Assembly (NCBI RefSeq): GCF_003985155.1
Contig: NZ_ML133686.1
Location: 838,001 to 902,000 of the forward strand
Length of the DNA: 64,000 nt
DNA from: Rhizobium vallis
GTDB taxonomy: Bacteria > Pseudomonadota > Alphaproteobacteria > Rhizobiales > Rhizobiaceae
Direction of reading: 5' to 3'
Below, piece after piece: positions 8,935 through 19,380 of this stretch; the first letter of the stretch is position 1; each line of letters starts with the position of its first letter. The notes under the pieces were generated by a model. It had not been told where the DNA came from, did no database searches, and worked only from the letters and a program-made list of their open reading frames with translations. A program made the position numbers and the translations under genes.

Positions 8935-9945
8935 CTAGTCGGGCTGAGGCGGGGAGGTTGTCTCCCCCTTTAGGAGCTCGCAAGCAAACAGGATTGGATT
9001 GTCGAGCTCAGGCGCAGTCTGTTTGTTCAACAGAACCGCCACCGCCGCTGCGGCCACCTCCTGGATCGGCTGTTTCACGGTCGTCAGCCGCGGCGTTGTC
9101 ATGCTGGCGAGCGGAATACCGTCGAAGCCGACGATCGAAAGGGCTGCCGGTATCGGAATTCCCAAATCATGTGCTGCTCTCATGCAGCCGATGGCCTGCT
9201 GGTCCGAACTGGCAAAAATCGCCGTCGGCCGCTCATTGCGGGCACGGGCCAGAAGATAATTTCCCGCCGAACGGCCGCTTTCATAGTCGAACGCCGCCTC
9301 GGCGATCAGCGGCGGTCCTGCCATTGCCGCGCTGCCGTCCGCCTCTTCGATTGCGTCGAGGTAACCTCTGAGGCGATCATTGGCGGGGACGGAGTGTCCG
9401 GGCCCCGAGATGAAGCCGATGCGGCGATGGCCGAGCTTCAGCAGATGCTCGACGCCAAGACGGACGCCATTGCGGTGATCGGCGGCAATGCCGGAATATC
9501 CTGGCATGAGGCGGTCGACGACGACGATCGGCAATCCCTTCGGCAGCTTGATGGTATGGAAATCATTGCTGGGAACGAGAATGATGCCGTCGACCTTTCT
9601 ACTCGTCAGCTGTCTGATGCGGTCAGCCTCCTTGGCGGCATGATCGAAGGAGGTCATGACGATGATATTGTATCCGTGATTGGCCGCAGCCTGCTCCGCC
9701 GATTGGACCAGTTCCGCAAAGAACGGATTGGTCAGATCGGGAATGACGATGCCGATGAGGCGGCTGACTTTGCTGCGCATGCTTCTCGCGGACGGATCGG
9801 GCAGATACCCGAGGTCGTTTATGATCCCGCCGACGCGTGCCCTTAGTTCCTTCGTCACGGAGGGATGATCGTTCAGGACCCTCGAAACGGTCCCTGTGGA
9901 AACCCCCGCAAGCTTGGCGACGTCTCTAATCCCGACCTTTGACAT
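8935..9945 (-). CDS. LacI-family transcriptional regulator
   Basis: 336 residues. N-terminal helix-turn-helix IRDVAKLAGVSTGTVSRVLND with hinge helix, then a periplasmic-binding-protein-like effector domain (IGIVIPDLTNPFF, VVDRLMPG, IGFISGP, GFDGIPLASMTTPRLTTV). It is divergent from the sugar ABC operon and almost certainly controls it through the two identical operators at 10088 and 10203. Such regulators normally repress until the transported sugar or a derivative binds. Confidence 0.95.
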   Translation of the reverse strand: MSKVGIRDVAKLAGVSTGTVSRVLNDHPSVTKELRARVGGIINDLGYLPDPSARSMRSKVSRLIGIVIPDLTNPFFAELVQSAEQAAANHGYNIIVMTSFDHAAKEADRIRQLTSRKVDGIILVPSNDFHTIKLPKGLPIVVVDRLMPGYSGIAADHRNGVRLGVEHLLKLGHRRIGFISGPGHSVPANDRLRGYLDAIEEADGSAAMAGPPLIAEAAFDYESGRSAGNYLLARARNERPTAIFASSDQQAIGCMRAAHDLGIPIPAALSIVGFDGIPLASMTTPRLTTVKQPIQEVAAAAVAVLLNKQTAPELDNPILFACELLKGETTSPPQPD

Positions 9946-10087
9946 AACAGAAACAGTGGCCCTTCATCTTCGCCTTCGGACGAGGTCCGATCGAGGCGTC
10001 CAGCTAATGGTCTTTGCCGCCCTAGTCAAAGGGCCGCATCTCAGGGGAGACGGTCATCCTCCACAAGATGGCACGGCAAATAGGCGA

Positions 10088-10101
10088 TGGAAACGGTTCA
10101 T
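10088..10101 (+). promoter_or_regulatory. LacI-type operator, distal copy
   Basis: TGGAAACGGTTCAT. Its core GAAnCGnTTC is symmetric about a central CG, as in LacI/GalR-family operators. An exact second copy lies 115 bp downstream. Confidence 0.65.
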
Positions 10102-10202
10102 CATAATTCATCCCCAATGCGTCGAGCAGTATCAATCTGGAAGCAGTCTGGCAGGTTTTCGGCCGCTTGACAATTTCTCAAGGCGTGCTACCCAGATGAC
10201 GT

Positions 10203-10216
10203 TGGAAACGGTTCAT
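10203..10216 (+). promoter_or_regulatory. LacI-type operator, proximal copy
   Basis: Identical 14-mer TGGAAACGGTTCAT, 53 bp before the start of the binding-protein gene, so probably at or just downstream of the promoter. The 115-bp distance to the distal copy is close to eleven helical turns and would suit DNA looping. Confidence 0.65.
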
Positions 10217-10268
10217 TGCCGAGGGCAACTCAGATGCAACTGAGCCCAGAGCCGTTCGGGAGGAAAAA

Positions 10269-11255
10269 ATGTCCAATTCTGTGAAGCATGAATCCGTCTT
10301 GTTGAATGCGCCGCGTCGCGCAGCGTTGAAGCTCGGGCTTGCCGGCACGTTGGTGCTTGCGCTGTCCTGCGGCGTGTCGCCCGCCTTTGCGGCCAGCAAG
10401 CCGAAGGTCGGCCTGATCATGAAGTCTCTGTCCAATGAGTTCTTCAAGCAGATGAAGGCAGGCGCCGACAAATATGCGGCCGAAAACAAGGACAAGTTCG
10501 ACTTCAAGGCCGTCGGCATGAAGGATGAACGCGACTTCGCCTCGCAGGTCGATGCCGTCGAAAACTTCGTCACGCAGAAATACGATATCATCGTCGTAGC
10601 ACCTGCTGATTCAAAGGCGATGGCAACCCCTCTGGCAAAGGCTGTGAAGGCCGGTGTCAAGGTCATCAACATCGACGTGCCGCTCGATGCCGATGCCAAG
10701 AAGAAGGCCGGTATCGATCTCGCTTTCTTCGGTCCTGACAATAAGGAAGGGGCGAAGCTTGCCGGCGATGCGCTGGCCAAGGACCTGGGGCCTGGCGCCA
10801 AGGTTGTCATCCTCGAGGGCAACCCCGAAGCTGACAACGCCAAGGAGCGCAAGGAAGGCTTCGCGGATTCCGTCAAGGCAGGCAAGCTTGAGCTTCTCGA
10901 CAGCAAGACCGCCCATTGGGAAACAGAAGAAGCCAATACCGTCATGACGAATTTCCTGACGAAGTATAAGGACATTCAGGGCGTTATGGCCGCCAACGAC
11001 TCTATGGCCCTCGGCGTCGTCAAGGCTCTCGATGCGGCCGGCCAGGCCGGCAAGATCAAGGTTGTCGGCTTCGACAACATCCCGCCGGTGCAGCCGCTGA
11101 TCAAGGACGGCAAGATGCTTGCGACAGTCGAGCAATATGGCGCGCAGATGGCCGTGATGGGCATCGACTATGGTATGCGTGAACTCGCCGGCGAAAAATT
11201 CACCGGCTGGGTCAAGACCGACGTCAAGCTCGTAACGGCAGCCGATCTCAAGTAA
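10269..11255 (+). CDS. Sugar ABC transporter, periplasmic binding protein (CUT2 type)
   Basis: 328 residues: a signal peptide of about 42 residues (basic start, then LGLAGTLVLALSCGVSPAFA), then a RbsB-like fold: KVGLIMKSLSNEFFKQMK, VVAPADSKAM, a conserved IDVP hinge, VMAANDSMALGV and VVGFDNIPP. It captures a monosaccharide or polyol in the periplasm for the ATPase and permease encoded next. First gene of the operon with the strongest ribosome site. The substrate cannot be read from sequence; ribose, allose, xylose or a sugar alcohol are all possible. Confidence 0.92.
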   Translation: MSNSVKHESVLLNAPRRAALKLGLAGTLVLALSCGVSPAFAASKPKVGLIMKSLSNEFFKQMKAGADKYAAENKDKFDFKAVGMKDERDFASQVDAVENFVTQKYDIIVVAPADSKAMATPLAKAVKAGVKVINIDVPLDADAKKKAGIDLAFFGPDNKEGAKLAGDALAKDLGPGAKVVILEGNPEADNAKERKEGFADSVKAGKLELLDSKTAHWETEEANTVMTNFLTKYKDIQGVMAANDSMALGVVKALDAAGQAGKIKVVGFDNIPPVQPLIKDGKMLATVEQYGAQMAVMGIDYGMRELAGEKFTGWVKTDVKLVTAADLK

Positions 11256-11282
11256 TCGAGATTGCCGCCTGCAAGGCAAGAA

Positions 11283-11305
11283 GGCGCCGGCCACGGGCCG
11301 GCGCC
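11283..11305 (+). terminator. Intercistronic hairpin between binding-protein and ATPase genes
   Basis: A perfect 10-bp GC stem (GGCGCCGGCC with its complement) and 3-nt loop lies 27 bases after the binding-protein stop. There is no T-run. It fits a partial terminator or 3'-end stabiliser that keeps the binding protein in excess over the membrane components, as in many ABC operons. Confidence 0.6.
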
Positions 11306-11429
11306 AGTCGCCGCAACCGATTTCAGCGTTGATCGCTCCCGATGAAGCCCGCTTTCGAGGCTCCGGTATGCACACTGCGCGCCTTTTCAGGCGTGCAAAG
11401 GACGCTGTAATACTTCGAATTAACAGACC

Positions 11430-12965
11430 ATGCATGAGGCCGCCGTGTCAGACGCACCAGATGACGATATCCTGAGGCTGGAAGGGATCGGCAAACGCTT
11501 CCCCGGCGTCGTCGCGCTCAAGGATGTTTCCATACGGATCGGCCGCGGCAAGGGGCACGTGCTTCTCGGCGAGAACGGCGCTGGAAAGTCGACCCTAATC
11601 AATCTGCTCGGCGGCGTCTTCAGGCCGGATGACGGTCACATCCTGTTTGATGGCCAGCCTTACCATCCGGGCTCGCCGTTGGAGGCCTTCAAGGCCGGCA
11701 TCCGCGTCATTCACCAGGAACTGCACCCGCTTTCCAATCTGACGGTTGCCGAAAACCTGCTCTTCGAACATCTGCCGCGCCGATACGGCCTGGTGAATTA
11801 CAAGGAAATGAACAGCAGAGCCGCCGAACTCCTCGAAGAGGTCGGCCTCGACGTGGCCCCGACGACATTGGCAAGCCGCCTCAGCGTCGCGCAGCTTCAG
11901 TTGGTCGAAATCGCCAAGGCGCTCTGCTACGAAAGCAAACTTCTCGTTCTCGACGAGCCGACAGCCACCCTGACTTCCAAGGAAGTCGATCGCCTCTTCG
12001 AAATTCTGAAGCGCCTGAAGCAGCGTGGCGTCACCACGCTCTATATCTCTCACAGGCTGGAGGAGATCTTCGAAGTCGGTGACGACGTGACGGTGCTGCG
12101 CGACGGCCAGCATGTGATCACCCGGCCGCTGTCCGGACTTGGTATTCCTGATATCGTCGAACTCATGGTCGGGCGCAAACTCTCGGATCACGGCCACTTC
12201 CGCGGCGACAGCGCGGTGTCTGGAGAGGCGCTTGGTGTTTCCGGCCTGAAGGTGACGCGCAATAGTCCGGAACTGTCATTTTCCGTTGCAAAGGGCGAAA
12301 TCGTCGGCATTGCGGGCCTTGTGGGCAGCGGTCGGACGGAGGCGGTCCGTGCGATATTCGGCGCCGACGCCAAGGCTGCCGGCGAAATCCGCGTGAATGG
12401 CGCGCCGGTCGAGATCAGTTCACCCAGCGATGCCGTTGCGGCCGGCCTGTGCCTGGCGACCGAAGACCGCAAGATGCAGGGCTTGATGCTCGACATGAGC
12501 TGCGCGGAAAACACCACCATAACCGATCTCGCCAAGATTTCCCGCAACGGCCTGATCATGGGCAAGTCCGAGGATGATCACGCGCAGCGCCTCGTGCGCG
12601 AGCTGCGGATCAAGACGCCCTCCATCCGTCAGGCCGTCAGGACCTTTTCCGGCGGCAACCAGCAGAAGGTTGTCATTGCAAAATGGCTGTTCCGCGGTCC
12701 AACGGTCCTGATTTTCGACGAGCCCACCCGTGGGATCGACGTGGGTGCGAAGGCCGAAATCTATGAGCTTCTGTGGAAGTTCGCGGCCGAAGGAAAAGGT
12801 GTTCTGGTCGTCTCTTCGGATCTGCCGGAGCTGATGGGCATCTGCCATCGCATCGTTGTCTTTTCCGATGGCAAGATAGCTGGTGAAATAACTCGGGACC
12901 AATTTGACGAAAGCAGGATCCTTTCGCTCGCCTACAAGGAGTACAGCCGTGTCCGCCAACATTGA
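11430..12965 (+). CDS. Sugar ABC transporter, ATP-binding protein (RbsA/MglA type)
   Basis: 511 residues with two fused ABC domains, typical of CUT2 systems. The first has Walker A GENGAGKST, signature LSVAQLQLVEIAKAL and Walker B LLVLDEPTATLT. The second has a degenerate Walker A (GLVGSGRTEAV), signature FSGGNQQKVVIAKWL and LIFDEPTRGIDVG. It powers uptake with the permease encoded by the overlapping next gene. It starts 174 bp after the binding-protein gene, past the hairpin. Confidence 0.95.
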   Translation: MHEAAVSDAPDDDILRLEGIGKRFPGVVALKDVSIRIGRGKGHVLLGENGAGKSTLINLLGGVFRPDDGHILFDGQPYHPGSPLEAFKAGIRVIHQELHPLSNLTVAENLLFEHLPRRYGLVNYKEMNSRAAELLEEVGLDVAPTTLASRLSVAQLQLVEIAKALCYESKLLVLDEPTATLTSKEVDRLFEILKRLKQRGVTTLYISHRLEEIFEVGDDVTVLRDGQHVITRPLSGLGIPDIVELMVGRKLSDHGHFRGDSAVSGEALGVSGLKVTRNSPELSFSVAKGEIVGIAGLVGSGRTEAVRAIFGADAKAAGEIRVNGAPVEISSPSDAVAAGLCLATEDRKMQGLMLDMSCAENTTITDLAKISRNGLIMGKSEDDHAQRLVRELRIKTPSIRQAVRTFSGGNQQKVVIAKWLFRGPTVLIFDEPTRGIDVGAKAEIYELLWKFAAEGKGVLVVSSDLPELMGICHRIVVFSDGKIAGEITRDQFDESRILSLAYKEYSRVRQH

Positions 12966-13971
12966 AAAACAGACCGAGGCGAAAGAGGTGAGCTTCTGGG
13001 ACAAGCTGATCCGGATCTCGATGAAGGAAGCGGGCGTTGCCATCGCCCTCGTCCTGATCCTGGCGTTTTTCTCGGCGACGGCGCCCTATTTCGCGACGCC
13101 GGAGAACTTCCTGAAGATCTTCGTGCAGATTGCCATCAACACCGTGCTGGCTGCGGGCATGACCTTCGTCATCCTCATCGGCGGCATTGATCTTTCCGTC
13201 GGCTCGCTGCTTGCCCTTTGCACGGTCATCGGTGCGACGATCATGATCAATCCGGCGTTTTCGCCTTGGCAGGCGATTGTTCTGGCGTGTCTGGCGTCGA
13301 TGGGCACCGGTGCTGCGCTCGGCGCGGTCAATGGTTGGATCTGCGAGAAGTGGAAGCTTCCTTCCTTCATCGTCACCCTTGGCATGCTGAACGTCGCAAG
13401 CGGCCTGGCGCGCGTGGTCAGCGACAATTCCACGATTACTGGCCTGCCTCAGCCTTTCGTCGATTTCGGCAACCTGATCTTCTGGGGCATATTTCCCTCG
13501 ATCTTCCTGATTGCGATCGTCGTCGTCCTCATCGGCTGGTTCGTGCTCCGCTATACCGTCTTTGGCCGCTTCGTCTTTGCGATCGGCACCAATGAAGAGG
13601 CTGTGCGCCTGTCGGGACATCAGCCGAAGCGATACAAGATCGCGGTCTTCACGATCTCCGGGCTGACGGCCGGCATTGCCGCCATGGTCTATCTGCTCCG
13701 TCTCAATGTCGGCAGCCCGGTTGCCGGCATCGGCTACGAGCTGAATGCCATCGCCGCCGTCATTATCGGCGGCACCAGCCTGTCCGGCGGCAAGGGCTCG
13801 ATCGTCGGCACGCTGGTCGGCGCCTGCATTCTGCAGGTGCTGTCGACCGGATTGCAGCTCTTGGGCGCCGACGACAACATCAAGCCGATCGTCATCGGCG
13901 CCGTCATCGTGCTCGCCGTCATTCTCGACAGCTATCGCGGCCGCTTGATGCGGATCCTCGAAACGCGCTAG
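12949..13971 (+). CDS. Sugar ABC transporter, permease (RbsC type)
   Basis: 340-residue multi-helix membrane protein with the CUT2 permease motif GGIDLSVGS and a C-terminal IGGTSLSGGKGSIVGT loop. The start is taken as GTG at 12949, which has AAGGAG 7 nt upstream; the frame is open further 5' but inside the ATPase gene. It overlaps the ATPase stop by 17 nt, so translation is coupled. Confidence 0.93.
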   Translation: MSANIEKQTEAKEVSFWDKLIRISMKEAGVAIALVLILAFFSATAPYFATPENFLKIFVQIAINTVLAAGMTFVILIGGIDLSVGSLLALCTVIGATIMINPAFSPWQAIVLACLASMGTGAALGAVNGWICEKWKLPSFIVTLGMLNVASGLARVVSDNSTITGLPQPFVDFGNLIFWGIFPSIFLIAIVVVLIGWFVLRYTVFGRFVFAIGTNEEAVRLSGHQPKRYKIAVFTISGLTAGIAAMVYLLRLNVGSPVAGIGYELNAIAAVIIGGTSLSGGKGSIVGTLVGACILQVLSTGLQLLGADDNIKPIVIGAVIVLAVILDSYRGRLMRILETR

Positions 13972-14002
13972 TCGGCTAAAGCATCGTGCCTTCAAAGCTT
14001 GG

Positions 14003-14037
14003 AGCGTCCCCGTGCCTCCACGAGGAGGCACGGCGCT
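14003..14037 (+). terminator. Terminator hairpin of the ABC operon
   Basis: 10-bp stem (14010-14019 with 14024-14033) around ACGA, lengthened by AGCG/CGCT after a 2-nt bulge, just past the permease stop. No clear T-tract. Confidence 0.5.
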
Positions 14038-14119
14038 CTGGCGACCGGAAGCCCTTGATTGGCATTGCGTTTGATGCCGGTCCGACCTACATCTGTCCGG
14101 CATTCAGCGAGGGACGGAA

Positions 14120-15067
14120 ATGGCCAAGATCACCAATGTAGCGGTCCAGATGGACCATGTCGAAGGCATCAATATCGCAGGTGATTCCACCTTCGCCATG
14201 AGCCTGGAAGCCCAGGCGCGCGGCTACAGGCTGTTCCATTACACGCCAGACCGCCTGAGCTTCCGTGATGGCAAGCTCTTTGCGAGCGTCGAGCCGATGG
14301 TGCTGCGCGACGTCAAGGGCGATCATTACGAGCTTGGCGCGCCCGAGCGCGTCGATCTCTCGACCATGGATGTCGTGTTGCTGCGCCAGGACCCGCCCTT
14401 CGACATGGCCTATATCACCTCGACGCATCTGCTCGAGCGCATCCACCCGAAGACACTCGTCGTCAACGATCCGGCCTGGGTGCGCAATTCGCCGGAGAAG
14501 ATCTTCGTCACCGAATTCGCCGACCTGATGCCGAAGACGCTGATCACCAAGGATGCCGCCGAGATCCGCCGTTTCCGCGACGAGATGGGCGACATCATCC
14601 TGAAGCCGCTCTACGGCAATGGTGGCGCGGGCGTCTTCCATTCGACCCGTGACGACCGCAATCTTTCCTCGCTGCTAGAGATGTTCGGCCAGCTTTTCCG
14701 CGAGCCGTTCATCGCCCAGCAATATCTGCCTGATGTGCGCAAGGGCGACAAGCGCATCATCCTGGTCGACGGCGAATTCGCCGGCGCCATCAACCGCGTT
14801 CCGGCCGAACACGACAGCCGCTCCAACATGCATGTCGGCGGTCGTGCCGAGGCGACCGAGCTGACCCCGCGCGAACAGGAAATCTGCACCCGCATCGGCC
14901 CGGCGCTGCGGGAGCGCGGCTTCCTGCTCGTCGGCATCGACGTGATCGGCGACTACATGACCGAGATCAACGTCACGTCACCGACGGGTATCCGTGAGGT
15001 CAAGAAGTTCGGCGGCGCCGATATTGCGAGCCTGCTCTGGGATGCGATCGAGCGCAAGCGCGGCTAA
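14120..15067 (+). CDS. gshB: Glutathione synthetase
   Basis: Joins gamma-glutamylcysteine and glycine with ATP to make glutathione. The 315-residue ATP-grasp protein shows [37 protein letters not shown] (ATP-binding loop), [10 protein letters not shown] and [16 protein letters not shown] hairpin follows. In related rhizobia gshB follows rsmI-yraN directly; here the LacI/ABC module lies between. Confidence 0.97.
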   Translation: MAKITNVAVQMDHVEGINIAGDSTFAMSLEAQARGYRLFHYTPDRLSFRDGKLFASVEPMVLRDVKGDHYELGAPERVDLSTMDVVLLRQDPPFDMAYITSTHLLERIHPKTLVVNDPAWVRNSPEKIFVTEFADLMPKTLITKDAAEIRRFRDEMGDIILKPLYGNGGAGVFHSTRDDRNLSSLLEMFGQLFREPFIAQQYLPDVRKGDKRIILVDGEFAGAINRVPAEHDSRSNMHVGGRAEATELTPREQEICTRIGPALRERGFLLVGIDVIGDYMTEINVTSPTGIREVKKFGGADIASLLWDAIERKRG

Positions 15068-15075
15068 TTTAGCCC

Positions 15076-15114
15076 GTGACCGTGGTCCCTGCGACCGGGT
15101 ACAACCACGGTCAC
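15076..15114 (+). terminator. Terminator-like hairpin after gshB
   Basis: Perfect 11-bp stem (15076-15086 with 15104-15114); the 17-nt loop contains a further CCC/GGG pairing. It starts 8 nt past the gshB stop. The T-rich stretch lies some 25 bases further on, so termination may be factor-dependent. Confidence 0.5.
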
Positions 15115-15237
15115 CGCGGATGTCCGACTACGTTCTTTGATTGTTCTTGTTTTATTCTGGCTTCCATGCCAGATTGCAACCGCTGGCCCTGAGGGCCGCA
15201 GGGCGGTATATAAAAGTTTGCGGCAAGGGGTGGGCAT

Positions 15238-16770
15238 ATGGTCGCGCGTGTCAGTACGGTGGCATTTCAGGGTATTGAGGGTGTGCCGGTCGAGGTCCAG
15301 GTCATGGTTGCGCCTGGCAAAGTAGGCATGCAGATCGTCGGCCTGCCTGATAAGGCGGTGGCCGAAAGCCGCGAGCGCGTGCAGGCCGCTCTTCACGCCT
15401 CCGGTCTGGCACTGCCGGCCAAGCGCGTGACCGTCAACCTGGCGCCCGCTGACCTCCCGAAAGAGGGCTCGCACTTCGATCTCCCGATCGCGCTCGCGTT
15501 GATGGCCGCCCTCGGTGCCATTCCCGCCGATGCCCTGTCGGATTTTGTCGTCGTCGGCGAGCTCAACCTCGATGGAACGATCGCCGCCATCGCGGGCGCT
15601 CTGCCGGCCGCCATCGGCGCCAATGCGCTCGGCAAGGGGCTGATCTGCCCGGCCGAAAGCGGCGCCGAAGCCGCCTGGGCGGGGTCGGACGTCGATATCC
15701 TCGCACCCCGCAGCCTGATCGCCCTTGCCAATCATTTCCGCGGCACGCAGGTCCTATCCAGGCCGGAGCCATCGATCCGCGCCAATGCCGCAAACCTGCC
15801 TGACCTTGCCGAAATCAAGGGCCAGGAAAGCGCCAAGCGCGCCCTCGAAGTAGCCGCCGCCGGCGGCCATAATCTCCTGATGGTCGGTCCTCCCGGTTCC
15901 GGCAAGTCGATGCTGGCGGCCAGGCTGCCGTCGATCCTGCCGCCGCTTTCGGCCGCCGAACTGCTGGAGGTTTCGATGGTTCATTCCATTGCCGGCCAGC
16001 TCTCTGGCGGCAAGCTTTCCGACCGCCGGCCTTTCCGCACCCCGCATCATTCCGCCACCATGGCCGCCCTCGTCGGCGGCGGGTTACGCGCCCGTCCCGG
16101 CGAAGCCTCGCTTGCCCATCACGGCGTGCTTTTTCTCGACGAATTTCCCGAATTCACGCCGCAGGCGCTCGATGCACTGCGCCAGCCGCTCGAAGGCGGC
16201 GAATGCGTCATCGCGCGTGCCAATCACCGCGTCTCCTATCCGGCGAAATTCCAGCTGATCGCGGCGATGAATCCCTGCCGCTGCGGCATGGCCGGCGAGC
16301 CCGGTCATACCTGCGCCCGCGGCCCGCGCTGCATGAGCGATTACCAGGCCCGCATCTCCGGCCCGCTGATGGACCGCATCGATATCCGCATCGACGTACC
16401 GGCCGTCTCCGCCGCCGATCTCATCCGGCCGATGGCGGCGGAAACCAGCGCCGACGTCGCCCGCCGCGTCGCCCGTGCCCGCGAGATCCAGCAGGAACGC
16501 TTCGAAAGCGCCGGCGCGAAAGGCATCGGCACCAATGCCCGCTGCTCCACCGCGATGATCGAGAAACTCGCCGAACCCGACGCCAGTGGTCTCCAGCTGT
16601 TGCGCGACGCCGCCGAGAAAATGAAATTCTCCGCCCGCGGCTACCACCGCGTCCTGAAGGTCGCCCGCACGCTGGCCGATCTCGACGGCAAACCGACCGT
16701 CGGCCGCATCCATCTCGCCGAAGCGATCTCCTACAGGATCGCTGGGGAGAGGTTGACGGCGGCGGCGTGA
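15238..16770 (+). CDS. comM: ComM/YifB family Mg-chelatase-like AAA+ ATPase
   Basis: 510 residues. An N-terminal Lon-protease-like fold (residues about 20-170) is followed by an AAA+ module with Walker A GPPGSGKSM near residue 219, Walker B GVLFLDEFPEF, a CRCG...C...RC cysteine cluster, and a C-terminal Mg_chelatase domain. In Vibrio, ComM is a hexameric helicase promoting branch migration during natural transformation. The role in rhizobia is not known. It is convergent with cysK. Confidence 0.93.
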   Translation: MVARVSTVAFQGIEGVPVEVQVMVAPGKVGMQIVGLPDKAVAESRERVQAALHASGLALPAKRVTVNLAPADLPKEGSHFDLPIALALMAALGAIPADALSDFVVVGELNLDGTIAAIAGALPAAIGANALGKGLICPAESGAEAAWAGSDVDILAPRSLIALANHFRGTQVLSRPEPSIRANAANLPDLAEIKGQESAKRALEVAAAGGHNLLMVGPPGSGKSMLAARLPSILPPLSAAELLEVSMVHSIAGQLSGGKLSDRRPFRTPHHSATMAALVGGGLRARPGEASLAHHGVLFLDEFPEFTPQALDALRQPLEGGECVIARANHRVSYPAKFQLIAAMNPCRCGMAGEPGHTCARGPRCMSDYQARISGPLMDRIDIRIDVPAVSAADLIRPMAAETSADVARRVARAREIQQERFESAGAKGIGTNARCSTAMIEKLAEPDASGLQLLRDAAEKMKFSARGYHRVLKVARTLADLDGKPTVGRIHLAEAISYRIAGERLTAAA

Positions 16771-16784
16771 AGATAGAAGCGAAT

Positions 16785-16858
16785 GGGGAGTGGCGAATAG
16801 CGAATAGTTAACTGGCTGCCCGGCGACAATCAGGCTACATCCTATTCGCTATTCGCTA

Positions 16859-16868
<10 letters not shown>
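16785..16868. terminator. Bidirectional palindrome between comM and cysK
   Basis: 16785-16807 and 16842-16868 form a long hairpin: 14 bp perfect (CGAATAGCGAATAG with its complement), a small bulge, then GGGGAG/CTCCCC. Each arm carries a tandem GCGAATA heptamer. The right arm includes the cysK stop codon. It probably ends both convergent transcripts and looks like a member of a dispersed rhizobial palindrome family. Confidence 0.6.
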
Positions 16869-17821
<953 letters not shown>

Positions 17822-17964
17822 GGGTGCTCTCCCTTTGAATTCTGCTTCTGAAATCGAGGGGAGAATAGGATCAAAGACCCGGCGATGCCAGTCCACGTTG
17901 ATCCCGGGGAAGCGGTCCGCGGAGAAAAAAACCTTTGAAAACCGTTTCTTGCCGAATGTTTATT

Positions 17965-18582
17965 TCAGGCCGCACGCGTGGCAATGAAGGCTGCAGTGCC
18001 GGCCAGGATGCCGGCTGCGACCCGGTTCAGCGCTTGTAGGGCGCGCGGCTGCTTCAGCATCGTGCGGGCTCGCGAGGCAAGCAGCATATAGGGCACCAGC
18101 ACGACGATCAGCACCACGAAGGTCACGGCAAGCAGGAGCGCATAGTCGCGCAAACCGATATTGCCGATATCGATCAGCGTCGGCGCAAGCGCGACATAGA
18201 AGAGCATCGTCTTCGGATTGCCGAGCGTCACCAGCAGGCCGGAGAGGAAGGATAGGCCGATATTGGTGGATTTCCGCGCCGCGATATCCTGCGGCAGCAG
18301 CCCTGCCGTCCAGAGTTTCCAGGCGATGTAGCCGAGATAGAGGGCGCCGGCGATCTTGATGACGATGAACACTTCGGTGAAGGTCTGCGCCACGAAGGCA
18401 AGGCCGAGAATGACCGCGGTGAGATAAGTCATGTCCCCGAGCACCAGACCGAGGCCCATGAAGAAGGTCTCGCGGAAATTCGAGCCGAGCGCACGCGCGA
18501 CGATCGCGGTGATCCCGGGTCCGGGAATGGCCGCGGCGATGAACAGCGCTCCGGCATAGGTGATCAGGGCGGTGAGGCTCAT
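17965..18582 (-). CDS. LysE-family amino acid exporter
   Basis: 205 residues from the ATG at 18582 (a GTG at 18606 would add eight). About six membrane helices, with the family motif AAIPGPGITAIVARALG near the N-terminus and GLLVTLGNPKTMLFY in the middle. The family exports amino acids or homoserine lactones. It lies upstream of cysK on the same strand, 143 bp away, and is divergent from dps across 234 bases with no gene. Confidence 0.88.
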   Translation of the reverse strand: MSLTALITYAGALFIAAAIPGPGITAIVARALGSNFRETFFMGLGLVLGDMTYLTAVILGLAFVAQTFTEVFIVIKIAGALYLGYIAWKLWTAGLLPQDIAARKSTNIGLSFLSGLLVTLGNPKTMLFYVALAPTLIDIGNIGLRDYALLLAVTFVVLIVVLVPYMLLASRARTMLKQPRALQALNRVAAGILAGTAAFIATRAA

Positions 18583-18816
18583 CTTCTTAACCCACAGGGA
18601 TTCCACCGCCCATCTATAGGCGGGCGCCGCTTCCTCATCAATGCTTTGGTGCTGATCGGTCCATAACCATAAGGAATAGGTCTGCTAGACCATGATCTAC
18701 TTGGAAAGCGACCCGGCCTTGCTATTTCTCTCTGAGCAAATGCGCGATCAGCGTCCTCAGCGCTTCCTGCAAAGGGGCGCAGCGCCGCAGAGATTTCATC
18801 ACCAAGGAGAGATTGA

Positions 18817-19335
18817 ATGTCCCCTAGCTCAGCTGAAACCCGCAGGCTTTCGCCACTCAAGACGCCTTCCAGCCTGTCGACCAACGCCATTACCGATATT
18901 TCGGCGGCGCTGACCGCGCTGCTCGCCGATGTCTTCACGCTGTATCTGAAGACCAAGAATTTCCATTGGCACATGTCCGGTCCGCATTTTCGCGACTATC
19001 ACCTGCTGCTCGACGAACAGGCGGAGCAGATTTTCGCCATGACCGACGACATTGCAGAGCGTGCCCGCAAGATCGGCGGTACGACGCTGCGCTCCATCGG
19101 CCAGATCGCTCGCCAGCAGCGCCTTTTGGACAATGACGCGGATTTCGTCACATCAGAGGATATGCTGTCGGAACTGGGCGGCGACAATGCCCAGCTCGTC
19201 TCGCTGCTGCGGGAGGTGCATGATCTCTGCGACGAGCATAATGACGTCGCGACCGCCAGCCTGATCGAGAACTGGATCGACGAGGCGGAGCGCCGTACCT
19301 GGTTCCTGTTCGAGACGACACGCCCGCAGAGGTAA
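18817..19335 (+). CDS. dps: Dps DNA-binding ferritin-like protein
   Basis: 172 residues. The inter-subunit ferroxidase site is visible: NFHWHMSGPHF (histidines) and DYHLLLDEQAEQIF (Asp/Glu). It forms dodecamers that oxidise iron with hydrogen peroxide and protect DNA. A strong AAGGAGAG ribosome site precedes the ATG. The N-terminal tail is only mildly basic, so tight DNA binding is not certain. Single gene, divergent from lysE. Confidence 0.93.
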   Translation: MSPSSAETRRLSPLKTPSSLSTNAITDISAALTALLADVFTLYLKTKNFHWHMSGPHFRDYHLLLDEQAEQIFAMTDDIAERARKIGGTTLRSIGQIARQQRLLDNDADFVTSEDMLSELGGDNAQLVSLLREVHDLCDEHNDVATASLIENWIDEAERRTWFLFETTRPQR

Positions 19336-19380
19336 TGTCAGCAACCGGGCGTCTCAGCCATCCGTACTGGGATGCCCGGC

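Larger units (their letters stand above)
9946..10268. other. Divergent regulatory region, lacI-type gene / ABC operon
   Basis: 323 bases with no gene. It contains two exact copies of a 14-bp operator-like sequence (10088-10101 and 10203-10216) and a strong ribosome site (GGAGG, just before the ATG at 10269). Confidence 0.7.
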
